NCBI GenBank assembly: GCA_012510495.1
Contig: JAAZHX010000109.1
Span: 1-64,000 of the forward strand
Length of the DNA stretch: 64,000 bases
Reading direction: 5' to 3'
Origin: Smithella sp.
GTDB lineage: Bacteria; Desulfobacterota; Syntrophia; Syntrophales; Smithellaceae
Shown here: positions 17,465 to 26,750 of the stretch, in pieces
Position numbering within the stretch: the first letter of the stretch is position 1
How the letters are laid out: each line of letters begins with the position of its first letter
Notes under the pieces: model-generated
What the model saw: only the letters and a program-made list of their open reading frames with translations
What the model was told of the DNA's origin: nothing
Databases searched by the model: none
Made by a program: the position numbers and the translations under genes

Positions 17465-18439
17465 TCAGGATATCCGGATACGCGGATCCGCCGCCGCGTA
17501 CGACACGTCCGCAATCAGATTCCCTGCCAGCGTCAAAACCGCCCCGATCAGCAGAATCCCCATGACCGTCGGATAATCGCGCGCCATCACCGACATGTAA
17601 AACAACTGCCCCATGCCCGGAATCGCGAAAATCGTTTCAAAGATGACGCTGCCGCCGATGAGCCCCGGAATCGACAGCCCCAGAATCGTGATCGCCGGCA
17701 GGAGCGCGTTGCGCAGGGCGTGCTTGTAAATCACCTGCCGCTCGCTCAATCCCTTGGCGCGCGCCGTCAGAATGTAATCCTGCCGGATCACTTCCAGCAT
17801 ATTGGCCCGCATGTAGCGGGAAAGCCCCGCCAGACCGCCGAAAGCCGAAATGAACACCGGCAGAACGAGATGCCGGGCCAGGTCAACCAGCTGCCCCCAG
17901 CCGCTTAAGTATTCATAATTGAGGGACCGCAAACCGGAAATGGGCAGCCAGCCCAGCTGAATGCCGAAAAAAATCATCAACAGCAGGGCCAGCCAGAAAG
18001 TCGGCACGGCGAAACCGATAAAAACGATCACCGACATTACTTTGTCGAAAAGCGAGTCCTGATGGACCGCCGACAGAACACCGATCGGCACGGCCACCAC
18101 AATAATAATGATCAGCGACAGCAGATTGATGGCAATCGTAATCGGCAAACGCTCCAGAATCTTGTCGGCCACCGGCCGGTGGTCGGATGAAAAAGATGTT
18201 CCCAAATCGCCGCGGGCAAGCTTCTTCAGCCAGGACACATATTGAACATGAACAGGCTTATCCAGTTCATAGAGACTCATCAGCCGCTGGCGCATTTCCG
18301 CCGACGCCTTCGGATTCATCTGCGTCTGCAGGTCCGTGGGCGAGCCGGGCGCCAGGCGCATCACAAAAAAGCAGATGATCGTGATGCCCAGCAAAAGCGG
18401 AATCATGAACAGGGCTCTCTTGACCAGATACGGGAACAT
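17465..18439 (-). CDS. Peptide/nickel-type ABC transporter permease (DppB/OppB family)
   Basis: The 324-residue membrane protein starts with the DppB pattern ([31 protein letters not shown]), has about six helices, and carries the EAA loop [25 protein letters not shown] together with [14 protein letters not shown]. It pairs with the DppC-type permease downstream; the genes are ten bases apart. A TIM-barrel sugar-isomerase-like gene lies 13 bases upstream and is probably co-transcribed. That may hint at a sugar or glycopeptide substrate, though this is weak. Confidence 0.93.
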   Translation of the reverse strand: MFPYLVKRALFMIPLLLGITIICFFVMRLAPGSPTDLQTQMNPKASAEMRQRLMSLYELDKPVHVQYVSWLKKLARGDLGTSFSSDHRPVADKILERLPITIAINLLSLIIIIVVAVPIGVLSAVHQDSLFDKVMSVIVFIGFAVPTFWLALLLMIFFGIQLGWLPISGLRSLNYEYLSGWGQLVDLARHLVLPVFISAFGGLAGLSRYMRANMLEVIRQDYILTARAKGLSERQVIYKHALRNALLPAITILGLSIPGLIGGSVIFETIFAIPGMGQLFYMSVMARDYPTVMGILLIGAVLTLAGNLIADVSYAAADPRIRIS

Positions 18440-18452
18440 CCCTCTCTCCTGC

Positions 18453-19250
18453 TCAGAGGTTCAGACCGTCCAGATACGACGTCTTGTGTAAATTTTCCAG
18501 GGACTGCCAGAGGTGCTCCTGGGCGTGCGCCTCCAGCGTGATCGTCGGCTTCACGCCCAGATGCTTCAGCGCGGCAAAAAACCGGTCAAAGGGAAACGTG
18601 GCGTTTCCCACCGGCAGATGCTCATCGAATTTGCCGAAATTATCATGGAGATGCAGATGACCGATGAAACGGCCCAGCTGTTCCATCCAGTCCTCCAGGG
18701 ACGCCCGGGCAAAAACATTGAAGTGGCCTGTGTCGAAGCAAAAACAAACGCTTTCGGAATTCAGCGCCTCCAGCAGGCGGCGCAGGATGCCCGGCTCCCT
18801 TTCATAAACGTTTTCCAGCGCGATGATCGCCCCTCCGTCTTCGGCCCGGCCAATGAGCTGTTCCCAGAAACGAACACTGTTTTTCAGCCACAGGTCATCG
18901 CAGGAAACGTAATAGCGCTGATCAAAGGACGGATGGCAGACGATTTTCAGCGGCCGAAAAAGGGGGATCAGATCAAACACCTGCCGGATTCGGTCCAGAC
19001 TGGCCCGGCGGATCCCGTCGTCCAGCGCGCCCGGCCGCAAATCCATAAAGGGCGCGTGAAACGTGACTTTTAACCCGGCATCCGTAAGCGTCCGGGCGTT
19101 TTCGGCGCACTGATTTTTATCCAGTGACTGCAGCGCAACATGGCTGAAATAAATCTCCAGATTGAGTTTCTTTTCCAGAACCATCGGCAGATACTGAGGC
19201 AGAAGAGGGTAAGGCATATGGACATGAACCTTCCGGATGATCTGAAGCAT
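18453..19250 (-). CDS. Xylose isomerase-like TIM-barrel protein (AP endonuclease family 2 fold)
   Basis: The 265-residue protein has the metal-binding barrel pattern of sugar phosphate isomerases/epimerases: [35 protein letters not shown] (Glu ligand), FCFDTGHFN (Asp and His), [20 protein letters not shown] and a final ITLEAH. These ligands place Mn or Zn in a central site that isomerises sugars or cleaves AP-DNA. The full LHLHDN and ExE pattern fits sugar isomerase-type members better than endonuclease IV. The ATG has AAGGAA upstream. It is the first gene of the unit with two ABC permeases. Confidence 0.75.
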   Translation of the reverse strand: MLQIIRKVHVHMPYPLLPQYLPMVLEKKLNLEIYFSHVALQSLDKNQCAENARTLTDAGLKVTFHAPFMDLRPGALDDGIRRASLDRIRQVFDLIPLFRPLKIVCHPSFDQRYYVSCDDLWLKNSVRFWEQLIGRAEDGGAIIALENVYEREPGILRRLLEALNSESVCFCFDTGHFNVFARASLEDWMEQLGRFIGHLHLHDNFGKFDEHLPVGNATFPFDRFFAALKHLGVKPTITLEAHAQEHLWQSLENLHKTSYLDGLNL

Positions 19251-19428
19251 TTACGATTCCTTTCCATGATCGACAGGGGTCATTGATTTACCATAGTCAT
19301 TTTTTTTTCACAACCCGAATGAAATTGTTGTAGTGCGTAGCTTCAGGCGCGCGATTGCCGTTTTGCATGGTTTGGCGGGACTGATAACCTGCGGTCACGC
19401 GAGTCCCGCACGATATTAAAAAGCTGTA

Positions 19429-19457
19429 TTGTCAACTTTTCGCATTTGTGACATAGT
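19429..19457 (+). promoter_or_regulatory. Sigma-70-type promoter for rsfS-comF
   Basis: TTGTCA (19429-19434) and CATAGT (19452-19457) are 17 bases apart in the intergenic segment 19251-19517. Apart from this and the hairpin after it, that segment holds nothing recognised. Confidence 0.45.
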
Positions 19458-19466
19458 GCCTTCGCA

Positions 19467-19496
19467 TGCAGAAAACGGCCGCGGCTGTTTTCTGCA
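19467..19496 (+). promoter_or_regulatory. 5'-leader hairpin before rsfS
   Basis: The arms TGCAGAAAAC and GTTTTCTGCA are exact complements around a GC-rich loop and lie between the proposed promoter and the Shine-Dalgarno. No U-run follows, so it is not a standard terminator; mRNA stabilisation or protein binding is possible. Confidence 0.45.
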
Positions 19497-19517
19497 ACAT
19501 GTGACAAGGAGGATCGT

Positions 19518-19913
19518 TTGCCCGTCAAAAAAAATGAATCGTCCCGGCGGCTGCTGATGTGCATCAACGCGGTTTTACAGAAAAAAGCGAAAAACATTGT
19601 CGCCCTGAATGTCCGGAAGATTTCTTCCTTTACGAACTACCTGCTCATCTGCTCGGGCGCTACCGACCGGCAGGTGAAAGCCGTCGCCGATACGGTTCAG
19701 GAATACCTGAAGAAAGAGGGCATCCGTCCGCTGGGCGTGGAAGGTGAGACGAATGCCGAATGGATCCTGCTGGATTATGACGATGTGGTGATCTCCATCT
19801 TTCAGGAAGCCACCAGGTCTTTCTATGATCTGGAAAACCTGTGGGACGCGCCGCGAATGGAGATCGATGAGGCCACAACGGAAATCAAGAGATTAAATAA
19901 GGATATGGCTTGA
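19518..19913 (+). CDS. rsfS: Ribosomal silencing factor RsfS
   Basis: A TTG start with AAGGAGG five bases upstream gives 131 residues. The sequence shows the RsfS/Iojap pattern: DRQVKAVADTVQEYLK, GVEGETNAEWILLDYDDVVISIF, then REFY-like TRSFYDLENLWDAPR. The protein binds ribosomal protein L14 on the large subunit and blocks subunit joining under starvation. The stop overlaps the TTG start of the following comF-like gene, so the two are likely translationally coupled. Confidence 0.95.
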   Translation: MPVKKNESSRRLLMCINAVLQKKAKNIVALNVRKISSFTNYLLICSGATDRQVKAVADTVQEYLKKEGIRPLGVEGETNAEWILLDYDDVVISIFQEATRSFYDLENLWDAPRMEIDEATTEIKRLNKDMA

Positions 19914-20638
19914 TTTTTCGTGAGTTTCTATCACAAATTTCCGACGCTTTTTTCCCGCGAATCTGCCTCGCCTGCTCTTGCGTTCTTCCCACCGGCCGCC
20001 CGGAGTTCTTCTGTGCCGATTGCTTTTGCCGGATCACCTTTCTTGACGGAAGCCTCTGCCCTGCCTGCGGGATCACGTTTCCCGACTCAGCCGCCGGAAA
20101 CCATCTGTGCGGTTCATGCATGGAACATCCGCACTGGTTTGATTTCGCCCGCGCCGCTGTCGCTTATGAGGGAATCATCCTCGATGTGATCCACCGGTTT
20201 AAATACGGGCGGGATTTGACGGCAGGCGCGGCGCTGGCAGGCCTGCTGGCCGATTTTGATTTTGCCGGAATCGATTTCAGCGCTTTTGACGCGATGATTC
20301 CCGTGCCTTTGCATATCAAACGGCTGCGGGAAAGACGGTTTAACCAATCGCTGGTTCTGGCGAATGCTCTGGGTAAAAAACACGGCGTCGCCGTCGATTT
20401 TTCCTTGCTAAAAAGGCGAAGATTTACTTTAACGCAGACAGGATTGAACAAAAGCCAGCGGGATAAAAACATTGTCGGCGCTTTTACCGCAAAAGGTCCG
20501 GACAGGATCCGCGGCGGGAGTTTCCTGCTGGTGGATGATGTTTACACTACAGGCGCCACCATCACCGAATGCGCCAAAATGCTGGTTGAAGCGGGAGCGA
20601 AACGGGTCGCGGCGGTGACGGTGGCCAGAGTCCTTTAA
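19910..20638 (+). CDS. ComF family phosphoribosyltransferase-like protein
   Basis: The 242-residue product begins with an N-terminal zinc ribbon of paired cysteines (ICLACSCVL, FCADCFC, LCPACGITF, LCGSCMEH) and ends with a type I phosphoribosyltransferase fold containing the PRPP motif LLVDDVYTTGATI. This is the ComF/GntX architecture linked to DNA uptake in competent bacteria, though many carriers are not known to be competent. The TTG start overlaps the rsfS stop (TTGA). Confidence 0.92.
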   Translation: MIFREFLSQISDAFFPRICLACSCVLPTGRPEFFCADCFCRITFLDGSLCPACGITFPDSAAGNHLCGSCMEHPHWFDFARAAVAYEGIILDVIHRFKYGRDLTAGAALAGLLADFDFAGIDFSAFDAMIPVPLHIKRLRERRFNQSLVLANALGKKHGVAVDFSLLKRRRFTLTQTGLNKSQRDKNIVGAFTAKGPDRIRGGSFLLVDDVYTTGATITECAKMLVEAGAKRVAAVTVARVL

Positions 20639-20806
20639 TCTCTGGCGGGCTGCCCGCGGTAAAACGAGGGGCAATCGATCCGGAAGGAGCTTCCCTGATC
20701 ACGGCAACCACTTGAAATATTTATTGTCGCAACCGCGGCAACCGGCGCCCTGAAGGGAAAAAACCTTATAGAAATGGTTTTGCGCCTGGCTGGGAAAGGA
20801 GTCATC

Positions 20807-21298
20807 ATGGACAAGGTTCTGGACAAAACGGTCTTAAAAGAAAAGTTGGACCTACTGCGCCAGGGGGGGAAAAAAATCGCCTTTACCAACGGCTGCTTTG
20901 ATATTCTTCACGCGGGGCACGTCCGTTATCTGAAGGAAGCCGGAAAAACGGCTGATGTTCTGGTTGTGGCGCTCAACAGCGATTCTTCCGTGCAGGCCAT
21001 CAAGGGGCCCAAAAGGCCGCTGGTCCCCGAAAAGGAGAGAGCCGAAGTCCTTGCCGCTTTGGAATGCATCGATTTTATAACAATTTTCCCAGAAGCGACC
21101 CCACTGGAGCTGATTGGCCTGCTGAAACCCGATGTTTTGATCAAAGGCGGCGACTGGACAGAAGAGCAAATCGTCGGCCGCGAAGAAGTCCGGCAGTGGG
21201 GCGGACGCGTCGAGATCATCCCGGAATTCGCAGGCAGGTCCACGACCGGCATCGTGGAGAAGATATTAGCGGCCTATGGACCGGGAAAACAAAGGTGA
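20807..21298 (+). CDS. rfaE2: D-glycero-beta-D-manno-heptose 1-phosphate adenylyltransferase (RfaE domain II)
   Basis: The ATG at 20807 with AAAGGAG five bases upstream gives 163 residues. The cytidylyltransferase-like fold shows FTNGCFDILHAGHVRYL with the HxGH nucleotide motif, then NSDSSVQAIKGPKRPL, LKPDVLIKGGDW and a C-terminal GRSTTGIVEKI. It adenylates heptose 1-phosphate for ADP-heptose and lipopolysaccharide core synthesis. Only the second half of the E. coli HldE fusion is present, so the kinase half must be a separate gene elsewhere. Confidence 0.93.
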   Translation: MDKVLDKTVLKEKLDLLRQGGKKIAFTNGCFDILHAGHVRYLKEAGKTADVLVVALNSDSSVQAIKGPKRPLVPEKERAEVLAALECIDFITIFPEATPLELIGLLKPDVLIKGGDWTEEQIVGREEVRQWGGRVEIIPEFAGRSTTGIVEKILAAYGPGKQR

Positions 21299-21426
21299 AA
21301 CGGACGGACAGATATGCCGGATGGCGGCTTTTTTCGGGGTTTTTATGTATGATTATTTTGCTTTACAAACCTATTACCATTAGGTAAAAGAGTCGTTCAA
21401 ACATTACAGGTAAAGGAGTGGCGGCA

Positions 21427-21807
21427 TTGGAAAAACAAACGACTTTAAAGCCGGAAAAGCTCGAAGCCTTTCGCAAACTGCTGACTCAAAAAATCAATGA
21501 ATTGCTCAACGAGGCGGGTAAAACCGTTTCGGAAATGACCAGCGGCAAGGAAAATTTCCCGGATCCCAGCGACCGCGCCTCTCTGGAATCCGACCGCAAC
21601 TTTGAGCTGCGCATCCGCGACCGCGAGCGCAAACTCATCGTTAAAATGCAGGAGGCCATCAAAAGAATTGACGACGGCATTTACGGCGTCTGTGAGTCCT
21701 GCGGCGGCCCGATATCCGAGAAGAGACTGATGGCCAGGCCCGTCACGACCGAGTGTATCGACTGCAAAACCAAGCAGGAAAAAATGGAAAAGCTCAAAGG
21801 CGAATAA
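21427..21807 (+). CDS. DksA/TraR-type zinc-finger RNA polymerase-binding protein
   Basis: The likely start is TTG at 21427, eight bases after AAAGGAG (a GTG at 21418 lies inside the Shine-Dalgarno). The 126-residue product has an acidic coiled coil (KFRKLLTQKINELLNEAGK-like), the tip loop DPSDRASLESDRNFE and a C-terminal four-Cys zinc finger (GVCESCGGPISEKRL, TECIDCKT). It is slightly shorter than E. coli DksA (151) and belongs to the same family that enters the RNA polymerase secondary channel and works with ppGpp. A hairpin terminator follows directly. Confidence 0.93.
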   Translation: MEKQTTLKPEKLEAFRKLLTQKINELLNEAGKTVSEMTSGKENFPDPSDRASLESDRNFELRIRDRERKLIVKMQEAIKRIDDGIYGVCESCGGPISEKRLMARPVTTECIDCKTKQEKMEKLKGE

Positions 21808-21819
21808 CGACCGGAATTC

Positions 21820-21847
21820 AAAAAGCCCCGCGAACCGGGGCTTTTTT
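21820..21847 (+). terminator. Intrinsic terminator after dksA
   Basis: A short stem of GCCCCG and CGGGGC with a five-base loop, flanked by an A-run before and six T after. It precedes priA. Confidence 0.9.
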
Positions 21848-21904
21848 ATGGCCGGTTTATCCATCCGATATTTTCTTTTTCCTTCAAAAGTGGTAACAAG
21901 GTCC

Positions 21905-24313
21905 ATGTTCGTAAGCGTCGCCGTCAACATTCCGGCCGATAAACTTTTCACCTATGAAGTTCCGGCCCATCTTCAGAGTGCCGTCGAGATCGGTAAACGC
22001 GTTTTTGTGCCGTTCGGCTTCAGGAAACGAACCGGGTTTGTGATTGAAATATTATCCGACTGCAAAGTCAAAAACGCCAGGCAGATCCTTGCCGTCCTCG
22101 ATGAAGAGGCGCTGTTCGACGCGGAGGACCTGAAATTCTACCGGTGGATTTCCGGTTATTTCATCTATCCGCTGGGGAAAACGCTGGCCGAGCTGATTCC
22201 CGCGGGATCGGAAAGAATAGAGCTACGCCGGCTGGTGCCCGCGCCTGCCGCCTCCGACGCGAGGCCGACTGCCGCGCAAAAAAAGCTTCTGGACATCCTG
22301 TGTTCACATCCCGGCGGTCTGGCCCTCCGCGATCTGATCCGCAAATCCAATCTGAAAAACGCGGCTTCGGTCGCCCGCAGCCTCCAGGTGGCCGGCCTGG
22401 TTCACGTAGTGGAAAAGGAAAAAAAGCAGCTGGGCATCAGGATGCAAAAAATCATCCGGCTGAGGAATCAGGCTGCCGACCCGCTGAAGCTGACGCCCCG
22501 GCAACAGATCGTCGCCGATTTCCTCAAAAAAGAAGGGCCGACGGAGCTCCGCGCGCTGATGGAGAAAACCGCGACAAGCGCCGCCGTCATCAAAAAGCTT
22601 TTGGAAAAGGGCACCCTCTGCGTCAGCAATGAGGAATTTATCAGGAAAGCCCCGGTGGAATCCGCCCTTACCGCCCCCCCTCCGGATATGACGCTCAATG
22701 AGGAACAAAAAAAGGCCCTGGATACCCTTCAACAATTTATCGAAAACGCGGCGTTTCAGCCCGTTCTGCTGCACGGCGTGACCGGCAGCGGTAAAACGGA
22801 AGTGTACCTGCGCGCCATCGACCAGGCGCTGAAGGCGGGGGGCGCCGCCATTTATCTGGTCCCGGAAATTTCCCTCACGCCACAGTTGATCTCACGGATT
22901 GCCGGGCGGTTCGATCCGGACAAAATAGCCGTGATGCACAGCGGCATCGCCGAAAGCGTCCGTTACGACCAGTGGCGCCAGATCAGGCGGGGCCGGATCC
23001 AACTGGTCATCGGCGCCCGCTCGGCGCTGTTTGCCCCGCTGCCGAACCTGAAAATCATTATCGTGGATGAAGAGCACGACCCCTCGTACAAGCAGGATGA
23101 ACGGCTCTGCTACAATGCCCGCGACCTGGCTGTTGTCAAGGCCCGGGCAGCAAACGCCGTCTGTGTGCTCGGTTCGGCGACACCGGGCGTGCGCACTTTC
23201 TATAACGCCCGCATGGGGAAATATGCGCGCCTGGAATTGACTCAAAGGGTCAACCGTCAGCCGCTGCCGCGCATCGACGTCGTGGACATGAAAACGCAAA
23301 AGGAAACCGGCGGCAAATCGCCGATCCTTTCGGATGCGCTGGTCGCGGCGCTGCACAGCACCCTGGACCGCGGGGAACAGGCGCTTCTTTTTCTCAATAA
23401 GCGAGGATTCGATACGTTTCTCGTCTGCGCCGACTGCGGCTACACCTTTTCCTGCCCCAACTGCGCGGTATCCCTGAAAAGTCATCCGGCGGAAAATGTC
23501 GTGAAATGCCACTACTGCGACTACAGCAGCAGGGCCGTCCCGCTCTGCCCCCGGTGCGGCGGCGACCGGATCCTCAACTACGGCGCGGGCACGCAGAAAC
23601 TGGAAGCCGAACTGCAGAGTCTGTTTCCACAGGCGCGCATCTGCCGCATGGATTCCGACACCACGGCGCGCCGCGGGTCGCAGGAAAAGATTCTGGCCGC
23701 GCTGGAACGCGGCGAGATCGACATCCTGGTGGGAACGCAGATGGTTGCCAAGGGGCACGATTTTCCGTCCATCACCCTGGTGGGAGTCATCTCCGCTGAT
23801 ACGTCGCTGAATATGCCGGACTTCCGCGCCGCGGAAAAAACGTTTCAGATGCTGACGCAGGTGGCGGGGCGCGGCGGAAGAGGCGAAACGGCGGGGCGCG
23901 TCATCATCCAGACTTTCAACCCCGCACATTACGCGCTGCGTCACGCGCGCGGCCACAACTATTTATCTTTTTACAAAGAGGAAATCGAGTTTCGGAAAGC
24001 ACTGAAGTATCCGCCCTTTGGACAAATCATCAATCTCCGCCTGTCCTCGGCAAAGCAAGCCGCCCTTGACGAGACGGCGGGGGAGCTGGGACGCGACGCC
24101 CGGGCGCTTTGCGCCGGGCTTGAAACCATCGTGGAGATCGTCGGCCCGGCCCAATCGCCGCTGGCGAAAATCCGGGGAGAGCACCGCCAGCAGATGATGA
24201 TCAAGGGAAGGGACAACCGGCGGATGCATTCCATGGCCGCCCGGCTTCTGAAGAAGCACGCCACGAGCACGGTAAAAATCACGGTGGATGTGGACCCGGA
24301 AAATTTTATGTGA
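21905..24313 (+). CDS. priA: Primosomal protein N' (PriA helicase)
   Basis: The ATG at 21905 follows AAGG and gives 802 residues (a frame opening at 21848 would start inside the terminator). The N-terminal DNA-binding part holds VAVNIPADKLFTYEVP. Helicase motif I is VTGSGKTEVYLR, motif II is VDEEHDPSYKQDE. Two Cys4 zinc clusters occur around residues 515-560 (CADCGYTFSCPNCAV, CHYCDYSS, CPRCGG). Motifs V and VI are VGTQMVAKGHDF and TQVAGRGGRGE. PriA restarts stalled replication forks by loading the primosome. Confidence 0.97.
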   Translation: MFVSVAVNIPADKLFTYEVPAHLQSAVEIGKRVFVPFGFRKRTGFVIEILSDCKVKNARQILAVLDEEALFDAEDLKFYRWISGYFIYPLGKTLAELIPAGSERIELRRLVPAPAASDARPTAAQKKLLDILCSHPGGLALRDLIRKSNLKNAASVARSLQVAGLVHVVEKEKKQLGIRMQKIIRLRNQAADPLKLTPRQQIVADFLKKEGPTELRALMEKTATSAAVIKKLLEKGTLCVSNEEFIRKAPVESALTAPPPDMTLNEEQKKALDTLQQFIENAAFQPVLLHGVTGSGKTEVYLRAIDQALKAGGAAIYLVPEISLTPQLISRIAGRFDPDKIAVMHSGIAESVRYDQWRQIRRGRIQLVIGARSALFAPLPNLKIIIVDEEHDPSYKQDERLCYNARDLAVVKARAANAVCVLGSATPGVRTFYNARMGKYARLELTQRVNRQPLPRIDVVDMKTQKETGGKSPILSDALVAALHSTLDRGEQALLFLNKRGFDTFLVCADCGYTFSCPNCAVSLKSHPAENVVKCHYCDYSSRAVPLCPRCGGDRILNYGAGTQKLEAELQSLFPQARICRMDSDTTARRGSQEKILAALERGEIDILVGTQMVAKGHDFPSITLVGVISADTSLNMPDFRAAEKTFQMLTQVAGRGGRGETAGRVIIQTFNPAHYALRHARGHNYLSFYKEEIEFRKALKYPPFGQIINLRLSSAKQAALDETAGELGRDARALCAGLETIVEIVGPAQSPLAKIRGEHRQQMMIKGRDNRRMHSMAARLLKKHATSTVKITVDVDPENFM

Positions 24314-24324
24314 AGGAAACACAC

Positions 24325-24353
24325 AAAAACGGCAGCGAAATATCCGCTGCCGT
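24325..24353 (-). terminator. Terminator between priA and the tandem paralogues
   Basis: The arms ACGGCAGCG and CGCTGCCGT are exact complements around a seven-base loop. Read on the minus strand the stem is followed by five T, so it fits the end of the minus-strand pair; it may also serve priA from the other side. Confidence 0.7.
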
Positions 24354-24391
24354 CGGTTAAGTCTGTTCCAATCAGTCTGCCCCGCAAGACG

Positions 24392-24850
24392 CTAACACTG
24401 CTGTTTGGTCTCCAGCCGGATGCGATCCTGATAGTACTGTGTGATTTCATACACCGCGTAATCGATGAGCAGCATAATCCGCATAACGGAGTCGATAGCC
24501 TGATTATGCTCGATCGCATTGATAAAAATCGCTTGAAATTCCGCGTAGAGCCACATATGGCGGCGCATCATGTTCAGGGCATAGATGGATTCATGCAGCG
24601 GAACGCCCATTTCGTAGCAGGTTCTCGCGTAGTGCATAAAGAATTCCTGCGCCTTGTCCAGACGGTTGGTGGCAACGATCATATTCCGCAGCTGGCTGTA
24701 GAATTTAACGGCCTGCAGTTGCAGCTTCTCATCGGGAATGTCCCTGTAATGAACGGTTCTCTTATTTTTCTTGACAGCGGCGGCCCAGTGCGCTGCGATT
24801 TCATCAATATTGGCTTCCAACACATCCAGCAGCTTGATATATTCTACCAT
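24392..24850 (-). CDS. Helical protein of unknown function, RsbRD-N-like; tandem paralogue 2
   Basis: The 152-residue cytoplasmic protein has no membrane segment and is predicted all-helical. It aligns over its whole length with the next upstream gene product of the same length. Shared stretches are KFYSQLRNMI against KFYHNFSKMF, FFMHYARTCYEMGVPLHESIYAL against FRTYAQESFAMQIPMDEAVYAL, and RRHMWLYAEFQAIF. The pattern resembles the N-terminal sensor-like domain of RsbR/RsbRD stressosome proteins, but no STAS domain follows. It differs from its partner mainly at the ends and by a C-terminal Cys. Function is unknown. Confidence 0.75.
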   Translation of the reverse strand: MVEYIKLLDVLEANIDEIAAHWAAAVKKNKRTVHYRDIPDEKLQLQAVKFYSQLRNMIVATNRLDKAQEFFMHYARTCYEMGVPLHESIYALNMMRRHMWLYAEFQAIFINAIEHNQAIDSVMRIMLLIDYAVYEITQYYQDRIRLETKQQC

Positions 24851-24894
24851 AATCCTTTCTCCTCTCTTGCATCCTTTGCGTGTAAGGGAGCGTG

Positions 24895-25353
24895 TTATTT
24901 TTTGCCTTTTCCCTTTTTCATCAATGACTGATATTCCTTGGTCACTTCATAAATCGCGTAGTCAAAAAGCAGGATCGTGCGGCTCAGGGTATCCAGGGCC
25001 TGCCGCTGATCGATGCCGGAGCTGAAAATAGTCTGGAACTCCGCATAAAGCCAGGTATGTCTTCTTAAAAGAATCAATGCATAGACCGCCTCATCCATGG
25101 GAATCTGCATGGCAAAACTTTCCTGGGCGTACGTACGAAAATATTTCAGGGTTGCTTCGCCGATTTTATCCTCGGCAAACATTTTACTGAAATTGTGGTA
25201 AAACTTGACCCCCTGGTTAATGATGCTTTCTTCGTCCAGATTTTTGTATCTTTTTGTCCGGGCATTGTTTTGGACGTCCATTGCCCATCTTTTGGCCATT
25301 CTTCCCGCATGCTGCTCGGCCAACTCCACATACTTAATTGCGTATGTCTTCAT
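24895..25353 (-). CDS. Helical protein of unknown function, RsbRD-N-like; tandem paralogue 1
   Basis: This is the promoter-proximal member of the pair, also 152 residues. The core RRHTWLYAEFQTIFSSGIDQ and the tail LFDYAIYEVTKEYQ match its paralogue, with roughly a third of positions identical by eye. A Lys/Gly-rich end (KKGKGKK) is unique to this copy. Same length, same spacing and 44 bases between genes point to a duplication followed by divergence. The domain call is by resemblance to RsbRD N-terminal domains; a signalling role is inference only. Confidence 0.75.
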   Translation of the reverse strand: MKTYAIKYVELAEQHAGRMAKRWAMDVQNNARTKRYKNLDEESIINQGVKFYHNFSKMFAEDKIGEATLKYFRTYAQESFAMQIPMDEAVYALILLRRHTWLYAEFQTIFSSGIDQRQALDTLSRTILLFDYAIYEVTKEYQSLMKKGKGKK

Positions 25354-25409
25354 GCTTTATCTCCTTTCGTGAAAGATCCACCGGTCATGAAAATCGTTCC
25401 GTTAAATTC

Positions 25410-25438
25410 AATATAAAGCATGAAATTAAAATTGACAA
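25410..25438 (-). promoter_or_regulatory. Sigma-70-type promoter for the tandem paralogues
   Basis: TTGTCA (25438-25433) and TATATT (25415-25410) on the minus strand have a 17-base spacer. The start codon at 25353 follows. Confidence 0.65.
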
Positions 25439-25530
25439 CAGGAAAATACCATAAAACCTCCGGCCACCGGTAATTCTTGACACAAACCTCACAATTCCAT
25501 ATAGGATCACGAAAACAACAAGGACCCGAC

Positions 25531-26472
25531 ATGGCCACGAAACCACGCATCCTCTTCATGGGCACTCCGGCTTTTGCCCTGCCGGCGCTGGAAATGCTCC
25601 ACGGCAGCGGCTACCCGATCGTTGCGGTCGTCACCCAACCGGACCGCCCCGCGGGAAGGGAGAAAAAGGAAACCGCCCCGCCCGTGAAGCAAATGGCGCA
25701 GAAATTCGGCCTCACGGTTCTGCAGCCGGAAAGAGTGAAGGACCCGTCTTTTCTGGAAGTTCTGGGCACAGTCCGTCCCGACCTGGTGGTTGTGGCGGCT
25801 TTCGGGCAAATTCTGCCCAAAGCCGTTCTTGACTTCCCGCCGCTGGGGTGCCTGAACATTCACCCTTCCCTTCTGCCCGCCTACCGGGGAGCCGCGCCGA
25901 TCAACTGGAGCATCATCCGGGGCGAAAAACAAACCGGTGTAACCATTATGCTGATGAATGAAGGAATGGATTCCGGCGATATTCTGACACAGGAGCAAAC
26001 ACCTATCGGAGCATCGGAGACTTACGGTGAACTGCATGACCGGCTCGCTCTTCAGGGCGCTGCCCTGCTGATCCAAACCATCGCCGGGGTCGTCTCCGGT
26101 TCTGTCCAAAGACACAAACAGGATCCCTCCCGCGCAACCTTCGCACCCCGCCTGAACCGGGAAACCGGCAGGATTCAATGGCGCAATGCCGCCGACGACA
26201 TTGTCAATCTGATCCGCGGCCTGAATCCGTCGCCCGCAGCCTATACGCTCCTGGAGGGGCGGAACCTGAAAATTTTTACCGCCGCTGCCCGGCCGGGGTC
26301 GCCGCTGGAACCGCCCGGTTCCGTCGCCGCGGCCACTTCCGAAGGATTGTCCGTGGCGGCCTCCGGCGGCTATGTGGTCTTGAAAGAGGTTCAGCTGGCC
26401 GGAAAGAAAAGAATGCCGGTTTCCGACTTTCTGCGCGGCCATACAATGAAGCCGGGAATCCTGTTGGAATAA
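25531..26472 (+). CDS. fmt: Methionyl-tRNA formyltransferase
   Basis: The ATG at 25531 with AAGG upstream gives 313 residues. Motifs are RILFMGTPAFALPAL at the N-terminus, the folate-binding and catalytic HPSLLPAYRGAAPINW (Asn-His-Asp triad with the later Asp in GMDSGDIL) and a C-terminal OB-like domain with the conserved LNPSPAAYTLL. It formylates initiator Met-tRNA using 10-formyl-THF. A peptide deformylase gene, its frequent neighbour, is absent from the window. Confidence 0.96.
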   Translation: MATKPRILFMGTPAFALPALEMLHGSGYPIVAVVTQPDRPAGREKKETAPPVKQMAQKFGLTVLQPERVKDPSFLEVLGTVRPDLVVVAAFGQILPKAVLDFPPLGCLNIHPSLLPAYRGAAPINWSIIRGEKQTGVTIMLMNEGMDSGDILTQEQTPIGASETYGELHDRLALQGAALLIQTIAGVVSGSVQRHKQDPSRATFAPRLNRETGRIQWRNAADDIVNLIRGLNPSPAAYTLLEGRNLKIFTAAARPGSPLEPPGSVAAATSEGLSVAASGGYVVLKEVQLAGKKRMPVSDFLRGHTMKPGILLE

Positions 26473-26497
26473 TCTCCGGAACGTCAAAGGACGTTTG

Positions 26498-26638
26498 TTA
26501 TTTCTGGACCTGGTTTAGAAGTTTTATCAACTGATTGGTCGTTTCTCTCAAACGCCGGGCCAAGTCAAGTTCTTCTTGACATACAAAACGGGACTTTCTA
26601 TAGTTCACCGGCAAAAGAAAGCTCTCCTGTGGTTTCAT
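26498..26638 (-). CDS. Possible small protein of 46 residues
   Basis: In the 278-base gap after fmt the minus strand holds a short frame from an ATG at 26638. The C-terminal part (LARRLRETTNQLIKLLNQVQK-like, amphipathic) is credible as a helix, but no Shine-Dalgarno precedes the ATG and the family is unknown. It may be chance. Confidence 0.22.
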   Translation of the reverse strand: MKPQESFLLPVNYRKSRFVCQEELDLARRLRETTNQLIKLLNQVQK

Positions 26639-26750
26639 CGTGTTTTGGGCAAAGCGGCAAAAGCCGATCCCGGGCGCGAGACGAATGGCCAAACGCACCA
26701 CCGGCCGGTTTTGCATTGTCTGGAGACGGGAGAGCAACGGAGGAACGGCC

